Notes under the pieces: model-generated
The model's database searches: none
Seen by the model: only the letters and a program-made list of their open reading frames with translations
What the model was told of the DNA's origin: nothing
DNA from: Rhodospirillales bacterium
Lineage (GTDB): Bacteria; Pseudomonadota; Alphaproteobacteria; JAJFIK01
Assembly: GCA_021775005.1 (NCBI GenBank)
Contig: JAJFIK010000087.1
Location: forward strand, 1 to 64,000
Length of the DNA: 64,000 nt
Direction: 5' to 3'
Made by a program: the position numbers and the translations under genes
Part shown: positions 18,903 through 28,242 of the stretch, in pieces
Position numbering within the stretch: the first letter of the stretch is position 1
How the letters are laid out: each line of letters starts with the position of its first letter

Positions 18903-18925
18903 TACCTTGGAACAGTTCCAAGGTA
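18903..18925. promoter_or_regulatory. Perfect 23-bp palindrome matching the Irr box (ICE motif)
   Basis: Half-sites TACCTTGGAAC (18903-18913) and GTTCCAAGGTA (18915-18925) flank a central A and are perfect inverse complements. The core fits the published iron control element TTTRGAAYNRTTCYAAA at 15 of 17 positions, the two end bases being C and G. The irr gene itself ends 39 bases away. The site sits immediately upstream of the rubrerythrin -35 element. Irr is the likely binder, but repression versus activation cannot be decided from sequence. Confidence 0.72.
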
Positions 18926-18963
18926 CTTTTTATCGCATTGAATGAGAACGATTATTAAGTGCC

Positions 18964-19383
18964 CTATTGTGCCTTGCGGACCCGCACGATGACATCAACG
19001 GACGCCACTTCTGTGCCATCCGGTGCCGTGGGCAAGCCGCTGATAGCCACCGCATCGCCGCAGATGTCCTGCAGGCGGCATTCGTCTTCCAGATAGAAGT
19101 GGTGATGGTCTGCCGTATTGGTGTCGAAATAGGTCTTGCCGCCGTCAACGATCACCTCGCGCAACAGGCCCGCATCGGTGAATTGGTGCAGGGTATTGTA
19201 GACGGTGGCCAGGGAGACTTTGATGCCTGCGCCTTGCGCTTCGGCGTGGAGCACTTCGGCGGTCAAATGCCGGTCGCCATGTTCAAACAGCATCTTGCAC
19301 AAGGCCAGCCGCTGCCGTGTGGGGCGAAGCTCTACGCCGCGAAGACGGTTCAAGGCATCGGCAAAAGGGCGTTCACTCGACAT
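18964..19383 (-). CDS. irr: Iron response regulator Irr (Fur family)
   Basis: About 139 residues. The sequence follows alphaproteobacterial Irr closely: LRPTRQRLALCKMLF, GDRHLTAEVLHAEA, the recognition helix VSLATVYNTLHQFTDAGLLREV, and the Irr-specific VDGGKTYFDTNTADHHHFY with the heme/metal-binding His triplet near residue 95. There is no GCPWHD-type heme motif at the N-terminus and no CxxC structural zinc pair. Irr senses heme or iron status and controls iron-using genes. ATG 19383 (GGGTGAG upstream) is preferred over GTG 19395. Divergence from fabA is conserved in related bacteria. Confidence 0.93.
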   Translation of the reverse strand: MSSERPFADALNRLRGVELRPTRQRLALCKMLFEHGDRHLTAEVLHAEAQGAGIKVSLATVYNTLHQFTDAGLLREVIVDGGKTYFDTNTADHHHFYLEDECRLQDICGDAVAISGLPTAPDGTEVASVDVIVRVRKAQ

Positions 19384-19440
19384 TGGACTACTCACCCGTC
19401 TTGGCGCAATTGCCTTAGGAGAATCAACAGTTAAGGGCTC

Positions 19441-19456
19441 ACATTCGAATGAATGT
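19441..19456. promoter_or_regulatory. Perfect inverted repeat upstream of irr
   Basis: ACATTC at 19441-19446 and GAATGT at 19451-19456 are separated by GAAT, and the inner CATTCGAATG is itself palindromic. It lies 58 bases upstream of the irr start, where an operator would be placed. It does not match the Irr box well, so the binder is unknown. Confidence 0.4.
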
Positions 19457-19473
19457 AATCTAGGACCCTAAGA

Positions 19474-19497
19474 TTGACTTTGGGGCGTAAAAGTCAA
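19474..19497. promoter_or_regulatory. 8-8-8 inverted repeat upstream of fabA
   Basis: TTGACTTT (19474-19481) and AAAGTCAA (19490-19497) are perfect inverse complements around an eight-base spacer. The element lies in the 253-base irr-fabA divergent region, about 140 bases before fabA. No T-run follows, so it is more like an operator than a terminator. It does not match the E. coli FabR or FadR operators. Confidence 0.4.
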
Positions 19498-19636
19498 GGG
19501 CAGCGCTGCTTCGTTTTATCCAAAGCCCTAGCCCTGGCCCCAGAGAATGCCCTACAATCCTGCCGATTCTTGACTATTTTGACCCCCGGGACAGTTTGTC
19601 AGTTCGGCTCGGGGGACATTCCCAAAAAGGCGACCA

Positions 19637-20143
19637 ATGGAAGACCGCAAGGCGAGCTATAGCTACGACGACATCATTGCCCACGGGCATGGGCAACTAT
19701 TCGGCGAGAAATTTGCCCGCCTGCCCTTGCCGCCCATGCTGATGTTCGACCGCATCACCAAAATTTCTGCTGACGGCGGCGACCATGGCAAAGGCCACAT
19801 CGAAGCGGAATATGACATCAACCCCGAGCTTTGGTTCTTTGGCTGCCATTTCGAAGGTGACCCGGTGATGCCCGGCTGTTTGGGTCTTGATGCCATGTGG
19901 CAGCTCACCGGGTTTTTTCTCGGCTGGCTCGGCAATGAAGGCAAAGGCCGCGCCATCGGTGTGGGCGAAGTAAAATTCACCAACATGGTGCTGCCCACGG
20001 CCAAGAAGGTGACCTATCATCTTCATATGACCCGGGTGATTACGCGCCGCCTTATTGTGGCCAAAGCAGATGGCATCGTGAAGGTTGATGGAGAATTGGC
20101 GTTTGAGGCCAAAGACCTGATGGTCGGTTTGTTCTCGGACTAG
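19637..20143 (+). CDS. fabA: 3-hydroxydecanoyl-ACP dehydratase/isomerase FabA
   Basis: Dimeric enzyme that dehydrates 3-hydroxydecanoyl-ACP and isomerises the trans-2 to the cis-3 product, the branch point of anaerobic-type unsaturated fatty acid synthesis. The 168-residue length is standard. The active-site His is in [17 protein letters not shown] and the Asp in [11 protein letters not shown]. It opens [19 protein letters not shown] as in other FabA proteins. It is the first gene of fabA-fabB-fabI and is divergent from irr. The ribosome site is a short AAGG seven bases upstream. Confidence 0.98.
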   Translation: MEDRKASYSYDDIIAHGHGQLFGEKFARLPLPPMLMFDRITKISADGGDHGKGHIEAEYDINPELWFFGCHFEGDPVMPGCLGLDAMWQLTGFFLGWLGNEGKGRAIGVGEVKFTNMVLPTAKKVTYHLHMTRVITRRLIVAKADGIVKVDGELAFEAKDLMVGLFSD

Positions 20144-20185
20144 CCCCGTGCATTAACTGACCAATTAATTTCCGAGGAGAAGCCC

Positions 20186-21397
20186 ATGAAGCGTGTTGTT
20201 GTAACTGGCATGGGAGTCGTTAGCAGCATCGGCAACAATGTTGATGAGGTGACCGCATCCCTGAAAGCAGGCACGTCAGGCATTGTCGCTTCGCCGACTT
20301 ATAAGGAACTTGGGTTCCGCAGCCATGTGGAAGGCGCGATTAAGCTTGATATCGAAGAGGTGCTTGATCGCAAAACGCGGCGCTTCATGGGGGATGGGGC
20401 GGCTTATACCTACATCGCCATGGGGCAAGCCATCACCGATGCGGGCCTTAGCGAAGATATTGTCAAGCATGAGCGCACGGGATTGATTGTGGGTTCGGGC
20501 GGGGCGTCAACCAAAGCCATCGTGCGCGCGGCAGGCATTACAAAGGAAAAGGGGCCCAAGCGCATTGGGCCCACGGAAGTTCCCAAAGCCATGTCGAGCA
20601 CATGCTCCGCTGTGCTTTCCACTGAGTACGGTATTCGCGGTTGGAATTACTCCATCAGCTCTGCCTGTGCCACGTCCGCCCATTGCATTGGCAACGCGGC
20701 GGAGGTTATTCAAATGGGCAAGCAAGACGTGATGTTTGCTGGCGGCGGGGAAGAACTCGACTGGACTCTATCGTGCCTTTTCGATGCCATGGGCGCTATG
20801 TCTTCAAAGTACAATGACACCCCCAGCGTTGCCTCGCGCACTTACGATGCGGATCGCGATGGCTTCGTAATTTCAGGCGGCGGCGGCATTGTGGTTCTTG
20901 AGGAGCTGGAACATGCCAAGGCCCGTGGCGCAAAAATCTATGCGGAATTGACCGGCTATGGCGTGGCGTCTGACGGCTCCAGCATGGTGGCCCCGTCCGG
21001 CGAGGGCGCGGCCCGCTGCATGCGCATGGCGCTGGCAACCACACGAGCGCCGGTCGATTACATTAACCCCCACGGCACATCTACGCCGGTGGGCGACATC
21101 CGCGAGATCGAAGCCATTCGCGAGGTCTTTGGCACTGACGGCCCGCCGATCTCATCGACCAAGTCCCTTACTGGGCACGCGCAAGGGGCGGCCGGCGCGC
21201 AAGAAGCGATCTATTCGCTGATCATGATGCAAAACGGGTTCATTGCAGAAAGCGCGCATATCGAGACTATTGATCCAGACATGGCGGACATGCCCATTGC
21301 CCGCGAAAGGCGTGACGGCTTGACCATTAACTCGGTTTTGTCGAACAGCTTTGGCTTTGGCGGCACCAATGCCACGCTTGTATTTGAACGGCTTTGA
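20186..21397 (+). CDS. fabB: 3-oxoacyl-ACP synthase I (FabB)
   Basis: Condensing enzyme that elongates the cis-3-decenoyl-ACP made by FabA. The 403-residue protein has the nucleophile Cys in [16 protein letters not shown] near residue 163. The two catalytic histidines are in [11 protein letters not shown] near 297 and [14 protein letters not shown] near 332. The C-terminal glycine-rich [15 protein letters not shown] is typical. A strong GAGGAGAAG site precedes the ATG. The KASI (FabB) rather than FabF assignment rests on pairing with fabA and on the sequence around the nucleophile. Confidence 0.97.
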   Translation: MKRVVVTGMGVVSSIGNNVDEVTASLKAGTSGIVASPTYKELGFRSHVEGAIKLDIEEVLDRKTRRFMGDGAAYTYIAMGQAITDAGLSEDIVKHERTGLIVGSGGASTKAIVRAAGITKEKGPKRIGPTEVPKAMSSTCSAVLSTEYGIRGWNYSISSACATSAHCIGNAAEVIQMGKQDVMFAGGGEELDWTLSCLFDAMGAMSSKYNDTPSVASRTYDADRDGFVISGGGGIVVLEELEHAKARGAKIYAELTGYGVASDGSSMVAPSGEGAARCMRMALATTRAPVDYINPHGTSTPVGDIREIEAIREVFGTDGPPISSTKSLTGHAQGAAGAQEAIYSLIMMQNGFIAESAHIETIDPDMADMPIARERRDGLTINSVLSNSFGFGGTNATLVFERL

Positions 21398-21408
21398 AGG
21401 CAGCGGAC

Positions 21409-22221
21409 ATGACCAATGAAATTTATTCCGGCCAACTGATGAAGGGCCGCCGCGGCCTCATCATGGGGGTCGCCAACGACCATTCCATCGCCTGGGGCAT
21501 TGCCAAGATGCTCAACGTGCATGGTGCAGAGCTGGCATTTACCTATCAAGGTGAAGCCCTGGAAAAGCGCGTACGCCCCTTGGCCGAAAGCATTGGCGCC
21601 AATCTCATATTGCCATGCGACGTGACAGATGATGCCTCATTGGATGCGGTATTTGCCAAACTTAAAGACGAATGGGGCTCGATGGATTTCATTGTCCATT
21701 CCATCGGTTTTTCCAGCCGCGATGAATTGCAGGGCCGATTTAGTGACACCAGCCGCGAAAACTTCAAAAACTCTCTGGATATTTCCGCCTACAGCTTCAT
21801 CGACACCACACGCCGCGCGGCGGCGCTGATGCCAAACGGCGGTGCTGCCATAACTTTGACATTTGAAGGGGCGACCCGCGTTGTCCCCAATTACAATGTC
21901 ATGGGCGTTGCCAAAGCGGCCCTTGAAGCCGCGACGCGCTACCTCGCTGCTGATCTGGGCCGCGACAACATCCGCGTGAATGCATTGTCGGCAGGGCCCA
22001 TGCGCACACTCGCCGGGGCCGCCATCGGCAGCGCTCGCGCCATGTTCAAATGGACCGCGACCCATTCGCCGTTGCAGCGCAATGTCGCCATGGAAGAGGT
22101 GGCGGGGTCAGCGCTTTACTTGCTCTCCGATCTTTCCGGCGCGGTCACCGGCGAAGTCCACTTTGTTGATTCGGGATATCACCTCACCAGCATCCCCCGC
22201 ATGGAAGACCTAGAAGGCTAA
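21409..22221 (+). CDS. fabI: Enoyl-ACP reductase FabI
   Basis: NADH-dependent enoyl-ACP reductase, 270 residues, SDR-like fold. Features include GLIMGVANDHSIAWGIAKML (nucleotide loop without the usual TGxxxGxG), AFTYQGEALEKRVRPLAES, and the active-site pair Tyr-x6-Lys in NYNVMGVAKAALEAATRYLA. It also has LSAGPMRTLAGAAI and SGAVTGEVHFVDSGYH. ATG 21409 is chosen for its spacing from AAGG and its match to the family start; a TTG at 21394 would overlap the fabB stop. The last four bases overlap the convergent exported-protein gene. Confidence 0.97.
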   Translation: MTNEIYSGQLMKGRRGLIMGVANDHSIAWGIAKMLNVHGAELAFTYQGEALEKRVRPLAESIGANLILPCDVTDDASLDAVFAKLKDEWGSMDFIVHSIGFSSRDELQGRFSDTSRENFKNSLDISAYSFIDTTRRAAALMPNGGAAITLTFEGATRVVPNYNVMGVAKAALEAATRYLAADLGRDNIRVNALSAGPMRTLAGAAIGSARAMFKWTATHSPLQRNVAMEEVAGSALYLLSDLSGAVTGEVHFVDSGYHLTSIPRMEDLEG

Positions 22222-22781
22222 CCCTCACAAGGAACTTTAAACGCATCAATGCGCAAGGACGGAACCTCAGTGCCGTCTTCTTCCACAGTGCCGTCGACGC
22301 GCGCCCAATGGGTGTCATCGATGATTTCAAAATATATGAATCGTTCGGTTTCCGGCTCAGGGTGAACTTGCCACATGCGCAAGACACCATCCTCGCCCAT
22401 AGCCGCTCCCAGTAGGCGGTTGTCAGCGCCGCCAGCAGTTTGTTGCCAGGTCATGTTCCAACGCTCGTTCTCAGCATCATAGATGCGAACATTGACTCCG
22501 AGATTGGGCGGGATGTCCTCTGCAAAGGTGACGCCAAACCACTCATCGATCATTGCCCGCCCCTCAAGACCCCAGCGCCCGTTCCACGCAGCTTCAAGAT
22601 AGCCCGTTGAAAAGGCCTCCCCTTGCCAGCGCCGCACTTCAACGCGGTGGTTCCCAGCTAGAAAATCAAACTGCTGAAGCTCGGCAGGGGCATCTGGATG
22701 CGGCGTGCCGAAGTCACATGAGTTTGGTGTGCCGGGATTGGCGCTGATCACACCAAGCAAAACCATAAGTGTTGAAAACAT
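22218..22781 (-). CDS. Unrecognised exported protein, tandem family copy 1
   Basis: About 187 residues. A short hydrophobic leader (MFSTLMVLLGVISA) without the usual basic residues precedes CDFGTPHPDAPAELQQFDFLAGNHRVEV. The mature part shares long blocks with the two neighbours: FLAGNHRVE, GYLEA-WN-RWGL, IDEWFG, GVNVR-YD, W-M-WQQT and IYFEI-DD-HWARVDG. It ends RIDAFKVPCEG. One Cys near each end is conserved in all copies and may form a disulfide or thiol pair. The F-x-x-G-x-x-R/V pattern with many beta strands recalls the DUF1579/lipocalin-like fold, but I cannot assign the family with confidence. ATG 22781 follows GAGGGG. Confidence 0.78.
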   Translation of the reverse strand: MFSTLMVLLGVISANPGTPNSCDFGTPHPDAPAELQQFDFLAGNHRVEVRRWQGEAFSTGYLEAAWNGRWGLEGRAMIDEWFGVTFAEDIPPNLGVNVRIYDAENERWNMTWQQTAGGADNRLLGAAMGEDGVLRMWQVHPEPETERFIYFEIIDDTHWARVDGTVEEDGTEVPSLRIDAFKVPCEG

Positions 22782-22904
22782 TGTCACGTCCCCTCGTCTT
22801 TGTTCCTAAAGCCAAGCACAGCAAACCACGCGGTGCCGAGTCGCTATCGCGTTGCCAACCGTCTATTGCCTGAGCAGCATGCCGCGCATGAAAGACACTG
22901 CAGG

Positions 22905-23465
22905 CTAGTCCTCGCAAGGGATCTCATACGCATCGATGCGTAGCCGCGGCACGGTCGTGCCGTCTTCCAATATTGTGTGATCAAAACGAACCCAGTGGCC
23001 GTCATCAATGACTTCAAAGAAGAGGCTCTTTGGCTCGGGCCCATCTGGATAGACGCGCCACATATGCAGGTATCCGTCGTCGCGCATCTCTGCCTGCAGC
23101 ACCTGGCTTTCTGAATTTTGCGTTTGCTGCCAAACCATATTCCAGCGGCCGGTTTCTTCGTCATAGACGCGAACGTTCACGCCCAGATTTTGAGGAATGT
23201 CAGGTGAAAACACGACGCCGTGCCATTCATCGACAATTGCCATGCCGTCAAGGCCCCAGCGCCCATGCCACTCCGCCTCAAAATATTCCTCGGACCAACC
23301 GTCTTCAGTCCAAACGTGTGCCTCGACGCGGTGATTGCCGACCATAAAGGCGAACTGCTCAATTTCAGCAGGAGCATCCGGATTTGGTGCGCCAAAATCA
23401 CATGAGTTTAGAGTGCCGGAATTGGCGCTGATGATGCCCATCAAGATGACTAGTGCCGAAACCAT
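22905..23465 (-). CDS. Unrecognised exported protein, tandem family copy 2
   Basis: 186 residues. The leader MVSALVILMGIISANSGTLN again lacks basic residues and is followed by CDFGAPNPDAPAEIEQF. Conserved blocks match the other copies: FMVGNHRVEA, FEAEWHGRWGLDG, VDEWHGV, LGVNVRVYD, RWNMVWQQT, LFFEVIDDGHWVRFD, LRIDAYEIPCED. This copy has replaced several residues shared by copies 1 and 3; for example the WQGEAF segment is WTEDGW. It may therefore have diverged furthest. AGGAG precedes the ATG. The 106-base gap to copy 3 could hold a promoter. Confidence 0.78.
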   Translation of the reverse strand: MVSALVILMGIISANSGTLNSCDFGAPNPDAPAEIEQFAFMVGNHRVEAHVWTEDGWSEEYFEAEWHGRWGLDGMAIVDEWHGVVFSPDIPQNLGVNVRVYDEETGRWNMVWQQTQNSESQVLQAEMRDDGYLHMWRVYPDGPEPKSLFFEVIDDGHWVRFDHTILEDGTTVPRLRIDAYEIPCED

Positions 23466-23571
23466 ATTGATCTCCTACTTTTTTATGACCAGTGGGCCGT
23501 CGCCGTATGGGAAAGCATCCCGCAAATTGAGCCCGACGCATTCTGGCGCGCCACTGGTGCGATTGAAAATG

Positions 23572-24129
23572 CTATCCTTCGCACGGCACCTGAAAGGCAT
23601 CACGACGGAATCGGTTCTGGTGGGTGCCGTCTTCGAGAACCAGTCCTTCAAACCGAGCCCAATGAGTATCGTCATAAATTTCGAAGTAAATGAAGCTCTC
23701 GAATGTTGCCTCAGGATAGACCTGCCAAAGCCGCATCACCCCGTCATCACCTTGGCGCGCTTCGAGCGCGACGGTTGCGCCGGATGTCGACTGCCAGGAA
23801 ATATTCCAGAGATTTGTTTCTGGATCATATGCCCGAACATTAACCCCGTGTACCGGAGGGATGTCGGGACCAAACTGTTCTCCAAACCACTCATCAATAA
23901 TGACCGCTCCACCGAGCCCCCAGCGAGCATTCCACTCAGCTTCAAGATACCCCTCGCTAAAAGCTTCGCCTTGCCAAATGCGCGATTCGATCCGGTAATT
24001 CCCGACCATAAAGGCGAATTGCTGCAGTCCGTCTGGCGCGTCGGGATGCGGCGTGCCGAAGTCGCAAACCCCGGCAGCAGCAGCTGGTGAGCCGATCACG
24101 CCTGCTAGTAGAGCCAATACTTTCCACAT
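23572..24129 (-). CDS. Unrecognised exported protein, tandem family copy 3
   Basis: 185 residues. The signal peptide is more standard (MWKVLALLAGVIGSPAAAAG, with a lysine and an AxA-like cleavage site) and is followed by VCDFGTPHPDAPDGLQQFAFMVGNYRIES. It shares WQGEAFSEGYLEAEWN, IIDEWFGEQFGPDIPP, GVNVRAYD, IYFEIYDDTHWARFEG and the end RRDAFQVPCEG. Aromatic residues (Trp, Phe, Tyr) are unusually frequent, as in ligand-binding beta barrels. It is the promoter-proximal copy of the three. Function is unknown. Confidence 0.78.
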   Translation of the reverse strand: MWKVLALLAGVIGSPAAAAGVCDFGTPHPDAPDGLQQFAFMVGNYRIESRIWQGEAFSEGYLEAEWNARWGLGGAVIIDEWFGEQFGPDIPPVHGVNVRAYDPETNLWNISWQSTSGATVALEARQGDDGVMRLWQVYPEATFESFIYFEIYDDTHWARFEGLVLEDGTHQNRFRRDAFQVPCEG

Positions 24130-24227
24130 AACACCCCCCCCAAAATATTTTCAGCCAAGAAGACGACATCACAATGCCAGGTGATCGCCAAATCGCGTTC
24201 TCGTTACCCGCCTTGTTGCAGCGCCAT

Positions 24228-24261
24228 AAAAAACGGGCGCGAAGGATGTCCCTCGCGCCCG
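24228..24261 (-). terminator. Rho-independent terminator downstream of pnp
   Basis: On the minus strand a strong stem of CGGGCGCGA paired with TCGCGCCCG, plus inner pairs GGA/TCC around a short loop, is followed at once by TTTTTTA. It starts 27 bases after the pnp stop codon, so it ends the rpsO-pnp transcript. Confidence 0.88.
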
Positions 24262-24287
24262 CCGATATGCAATTGAACCTTTGAGGC

Positions 24288-26429
24288 TTACTCAGCCGGT
24301 TCAGACTCTTTCGCTTCCAGATCTGCGCCGGTTTCCTGATCCACAACTTTCATGCTGAGACGCACTTTGCCGCGATCATCAAAACCAAGGAGCTTCACCC
24401 AAACCTTGTCGCCTTCTTTGACAACGTCGGAGGTTTGCGCGACCCGTTGCGCTGCCAATTGGCTGATGTGCACGAGGCCATCTTTCGGACCAAAGAAGTT
24501 CACAAACGCACCGAAGTCGACAACTTTCACAACCGTGCCTTCATAGATCACGCCCTCTTCCGGCTCTGCCGTCAGCGAATGGATCCACTTACGCGCGGCC
24601 TCAATGCTGGCGAGATCAGGCGAAGCAAGCTTGATGGTACCATCATCGCTCACATCAACCTTGGCGCCGGTTTCAGCAACAATCTCACGAATGACCTTGC
24701 CGCCGGTGCCGATGACGTCGCGGATTTTGTCCACGGGAATTGTCATCACTTCGATGCGCGGTGCATAAGCGCCGAGCTCATCGCGGCCACCGGTGAGGGC
24801 CTTGGCCATCTCACCAAGAATGTGCTCACGCCCGCCCTTGGCTTGGTCGAGGGCGATCTCCATGATCTCCCGCGTGATGCCGGTGATCTTGATGTCCATC
24901 TGAAGCGAGGTAATACCTTCTGATGTACCGGCCACTTTGAAATCCATGTCGCCCAGGTGATCTTCATCACCCAAGATGTCTGAAAGAACGGCGAAGCGTT
25001 CGCCTTCTTTGATCAGGCCCATGGCAATGCCGGCTACCGGGCGCTTCAAAGGAACGCCTGCGTCCATCATGGACAAGGAACCACCGCAAACCGTCGCCAT
25101 AGAGGACGAGCCGTTTGATTCAGTGATCTCTGACACGATGCGGATGGTGTAAGGGAATTCCATCGGACCAGGCATCACCGCCCGGAGCGCGCGCCAAGCG
25201 AGCTTGCCGTGACCGGTTTCCCGGCGACTGGTAAAGCCGGTGCGTCCGGTCTCACCAACGGAATATGGTGGGAAGTTATAATGCAGCAGGAAGGTTTCTT
25301 TGTAGGTCCCCTCCAACGCGTCGATGAACTGCTCGTCGTCCCCGGTCCCCAGCGTGGTGACCACGATGGATTGGGTTTCGCCGCGCGTGAACAACGCCGC
25401 GCCGTGGGCCCGAGGCAGAATTCCCACTTGGCATTCGATCGGGCGCACCGTCTTGGTGTCACGACCGTCAATCCGCGTGCCGGTATCAAGAATATCGTTA
25501 CGCACGATATTGCTTTCCAGCTGCTTGAACACTGTGCCAAGAATCTTGCCGTCGACTTTGCCTTCGTTGTCACCATCTTCGGTGGCGCCGAGCGCTTCCG
25601 TGACTTTGGCTCTTGCTTCGCTAAGGGCAGCAGAGCGGACAGCTTTTTCTTTGTTGCCATAAGCGGCGCGAACGTCCGCCTCAATGACAGCTGCGACTTT
25701 TTCGTACTCAGCGGAATAATCCGGCGAGACAAAGTCCCATGATGGCTTGGCGCATTCGCTAGCCATTTCCTTGATCATATCGATCACAGGCTGCATTTGT
25801 TCGTGGCCATACATAACCGCGCCCAGCATAACTTCTTCAGAAAGTTCTTCAGCTTCTGATTCAACCATCAGCACGGCATCTTTGGTGCCTGCGACAATCA
25901 GATTGAGCTTCGATTCCTGCAGCTCATCAATTTGCGGGTTCAGTACATACTCGCCTTCGATAAAGCCAACGCGCGCGCCGCCAATGGGGCCGCTGAACGG
26001 CACACCTGAGATGGTCAGGGCCGCAGAGGCTGCAACCATCGCCAAAATATCCGGATCGTTTTCCAGATCGTGGCTCATCACCGTGGTGATGACTTGCGTT
26101 TCGTTCTTGAAGCCCTTTGCGAACAAGGGGCGGATAGGGCGGTCAATCAAGCGGCAGGTCAGGGTTTCTTTTTCGCCCGGACGCCCTTCGCGTTTGAAGA
26201 ACCCGCCGGGGATTTTACCCGCAGCGTAGGTTTTTTCCTGGTAGTTCACGGTCAGCGGGAAGAAGTCCAGGTTCGGCTTGGGCTGTTTATCCGCGACCAC
26301 GGTGGCCAGCACGACGGTATCGCCATAGGTCGCCATAACAGCACCGCCAGCTTGGCGGGCAATACGGCCTGTTTCAAGGGTCAGCGTGCGGCCGCCCCAT
26401 TCGATAGATTTTTTTGTAATATTGAACAT
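24288..26429 (-). CDS. pnp: Polyribonucleotide nucleotidyltransferase (PNPase)
   Basis: Phosphorolytic 3'-5' exoribonuclease of the degradosome, 713 residues. Two RNase PH-like halves are visible: the first opens with [20 protein letters not shown] and the second near residue 325 with [25 protein letters not shown]. The catalytic Asp pair of the second half lies in [19 protein letters not shown] domain follows near 555 ([21 protein letters not shown]). An S1 domain near 620 ([21 protein letters not shown]) completes the protein. The acidic tail is usual. It follows rpsO as in most bacteria and is followed by a strong terminator. Confidence 0.98.
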   Translation of the reverse strand: MFNITKKSIEWGGRTLTLETGRIARQAGGAVMATYGDTVVLATVVADKQPKPNLDFFPLTVNYQEKTYAAGKIPGGFFKREGRPGEKETLTCRLIDRPIRPLFAKGFKNETQVITTVMSHDLENDPDILAMVAASAALTISGVPFSGPIGGARVGFIEGEYVLNPQIDELQESKLNLIVAGTKDAVLMVESEAEELSEEVMLGAVMYGHEQMQPVIDMIKEMASECAKPSWDFVSPDYSAEYEKVAAVIEADVRAAYGNKEKAVRSAALSEARAKVTEALGATEDGDNEGKVDGKILGTVFKQLESNIVRNDILDTGTRIDGRDTKTVRPIECQVGILPRAHGAALFTRGETQSIVVTTLGTGDDEQFIDALEGTYKETFLLHYNFPPYSVGETGRTGFTSRRETGHGKLAWRALRAVMPGPMEFPYTIRIVSEITESNGSSSMATVCGGSLSMMDAGVPLKRPVAGIAMGLIKEGERFAVLSDILGDEDHLGDMDFKVAGTSEGITSLQMDIKITGITREIMEIALDQAKGGREHILGEMAKALTGGRDELGAYAPRIEVMTIPVDKIRDVIGTGGKVIREIVAETGAKVDVSDDGTIKLASPDLASIEAARKWIHSLTAEPEEGVIYEGTVVKVVDFGAFVNFFGPKDGLVHISQLAAQRVAQTSDVVKEGDKVWVKLLGFDDRGKVRLSMKVVDQETGADLEAKESEPAE

Positions 26430-26546
26430 TTAGCGTTCATTCCTTCGGTCGGTCATCCCGCTTGATCTACCGCACCAGCCCCATGCCGGTTTGGTCGTCC
26501 TGTCTTCGGCTCTTTTCGCCGAGCAGAGTTGGGCGAGTTCATAAAT

Positions 26547-26570
26547 GCAAAAACCGGGGAAACCCCGGCT
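26547..26570 (-). terminator. Hairpin with T-run between rpsO and pnp
   Basis: On the minus strand CCGGGG-TTT-CCCCGG (26568-26554) is followed by TTTTTGC. It lies 14 bases after the rpsO stop, the usual position of the rpsO terminator/attenuator, which is only partly effective in known bacteria so that pnp can be co-transcribed. Confidence 0.8.
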
Positions 26571-26583
26571 CTCGCCATCGCGA

Positions 26584-26853
26584 TTAGCGACGCAGTCCAA
26601 GTTTTCCAATGAGCGCTTGGTACCGCTCTTCATCTTTCCGCTTGAGATAATCAAGCAAGCGGCGGCGTTGGGAAACCATCTTCAAAAGTCCACGACGGGA
26701 GTGATTGTCTTTCTTGTGGGTCTTGAAGTGTTCTGTGAGGTTCGAAATGCGCTCGCTGAGGACGGCAACCTGTACTTCCGGGCTGCCGGTATCCCCTTCT
26801 TGGCGGGCATTATCTTTTACAACTTCTGTCTTACGTTCTGGCGTAATCGACAT
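26584..26853 (-). CDS. rpsO: 30S ribosomal protein S15
   Basis: 89-residue primary 16S rRNA-binding protein of the small-subunit platform. The sequence starts [20 protein letters not shown] and carries [20 protein letters not shown], the conserved [19 protein letters not shown] and the end [15 protein letters not shown] 26853 is set by this family start, and a longer open frame upstream is not S15. The start lies 23 bases inside the end of truB, so translation is probably coupled. The ribosome site GAAGGGAACCCCG lies within truB. Confidence 0.98.
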   Translation of the reverse strand: MSITPERKTEVVKDNARQEGDTGSPEVQVAVLSERISNLTEHFKTHKKDNHSRRGLLKMVSQRRRLLDYLKRKDEERYQALIGKLGLRR

Positions 26854-27814
26854 CGGGGTTCCCTTCTGGGCTGAAATTAAACACACGTGTGGGCTGAAGC
26901 TCGCCTCGCCGGAAATGACAGATCGCCACTGGGTCCCCTTTGTGGCAACACAGCACGGTCTCATCCACTCCGGCATCGAGAGAAAATTCAACCCCGTCCA
27001 GCACCCTAATGGTCCCCGGTTTTGCCAAAACGGCTTGGCCGTTTCGGAGCCGAGACGCATCTACGCTCGTTATGGCCAACGCCGGGATGTCGTCCAGCGC
27101 GGTCTCAACGGGCAGCAGGTGCTGCGACGCGGGCGGAATATGACCTAACTCCTCCCAGATATCCAGAGGCTTGGCGCAAGTTTCATCAAAGCCCCCTACG
27201 GCCAAGCGCCGCAACGCCGAAACATGGCCGAAAGTCCCTAATTTCTGCGCTAAATCGCGCACCAGGCTGCGCACATAGGTGCCTTTGCCGCAGCTGATTT
27301 CGAAGCTGGCGTGGTCCGCATCAGGGATATCAATGAGCGCAAACGCGAAAATCTCCACCTCGCGGGACGTCAGCTCCACCACCTCGCCGCTACGGGCAAG
27401 ATCATAAGCGCGCTCCCCGTTGATCTTGATGGCAGAGAACTGGGGCGGTACCTGGCTGATGGTGCCGATGAACTGCGGCAGCGCTTCCAGGATCGCCTGA
27501 CGCGTGGGGCGCACATCCGAGGTCTCCGTGACATCACCTTCCGCATCGTCGGTGTCACGCGCTTCGCCCCAAAGGGCAGTGAAGCGATACTGCTTTTCTG
27601 CATCTACGGTGAAGGGAATGGTTTTGGTGGCCTCACCAAACGCGATCGGCAAAATACCCGTCGCGAGAGGATCAAGGGTGCCCGCGTGGCCAACCTTCTG
27701 GGCATTAAAAAACCGCCGCAGCTTGCCCACTACTTGTGTCGAGGTCAGCCCTTGGGGTTTGTCCACAATGGCCCAGCCGCTAATGGGCGAGCCCTTTTTG
27801 TTGCGCCGTCCCAT
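26831..27814 (-). CDS. truB: tRNA pseudouridine(55) synthase TruB
   Basis: Makes pseudouridine 55 in the T-loop of tRNAs. The 327-residue protein has [17 protein letters not shown] near the start and the catalytic Asp in [19 protein letters not shown] near residue 49. The segment [20 protein letters not shown] and the [10 protein letters not shown] block are standard. The C-terminal tail with [21 protein letters not shown] is the PUA-like extension. It begins one base inside rbfA (TAATG) and ends 23 bases inside rpsO. Confidence 0.97.
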   Translation of the reverse strand: MGRRNKKGSPISGWAIVDKPQGLTSTQVVGKLRRFFNAQKVGHAGTLDPLATGILPIAFGEATKTIPFTVDAEKQYRFTALWGEARDTDDAEGDVTETSDVRPTRQAILEALPQFIGTISQVPPQFSAIKINGERAYDLARSGEVVELTSREVEIFAFALIDIPDADHASFEISCGKGTYVRSLVRDLAQKLGTFGHVSALRRLAVGGFDETCAKPLDIWEELGHIPPASQHLLPVETALDDIPALAITSVDASRLRNGQAVLAKPGTIRVLDGVEFSLDAGVDETVLCCHKGDPVAICHFRRGELQPTRVFNFSPEGNPDVDYART

Positions 27815-28242
27815 TACTCTTGATCTTCGCCGCTAAGCTTTTCGGCGCCCAGATCCCGCGCCACATCTTGTGCCACTTTGTCTGAGCGCAGCAGCGCGTC
27901 GATTTTGCTGCCCTCGTCAAACGAGGTGTCGGCTTCAAACCTGAGGTCCGGTGTGTATTTGGTGGACATGCGATGGCCGACCTCACCGCGCAAATATTTG
28001 CGGCAGCGATTAAGGCCCTTGATCACTTCGGGGGTATGCGCACCGCCCAGATCCGTCACATAGCAGGTAGCGTGCTTCAGGTCCGGGCTGGCCCGCACTT
28101 CAGAGACCGTGATGATACGCCCATCCAGGTCAGGATCGCGCACTTCACCGCGCGCCAAAACCTCTGCAAGGGCGTGACGAATTAATTCACCCACACGCAA
28201 TTGGCGCTGGCTGGGGGCTTTGCCCGATGTTGAACGTGACAT
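27814..28242 (-). CDS. rbfA: Ribosome-binding factor A
   Basis: 142-residue KH-fold protein that assists maturation of the 16S rRNA 5' end and cold adaptation. It contains [28 protein letters not shown]-like strands ([20 protein letters not shown]), and [32 protein letters not shown] in segments typical of RbfA. Its place between infB and truB is conserved, though here a lipoprotein gene has been inserted between infB and rbfA. Confidence 0.96.
   Translation of the reverse strand: MSRSTSGKAPSQRQLRVGELIRHALAEVLARGEVRDPDLDGRIITVSEVRASPDLKHATCYVTDLGGAHTPEVIKGLNRCRKYLRGEVGHRMSTKYTPDLRFEADTSFDEGSKIDALLRSDKVAQDVARDLGAEKLSGEDQE

Noticed and set aside
18926-18960. Classical Fur box between rubrerythrin and irr (AATGAGAACGATTATTA)
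   Set aside because: Only loosely resembles the hexamer array of a Fur box and lacks symmetry; the neighbouring Irr-type palindrome is far stronger.
22218-24129. The three exported paralogs as beta-lactamase or toxin-immunity genes
   Set aside because: No catalytic motif, toxin domain or immunity-like pairing is visible; they are similar to one another rather than complementary.
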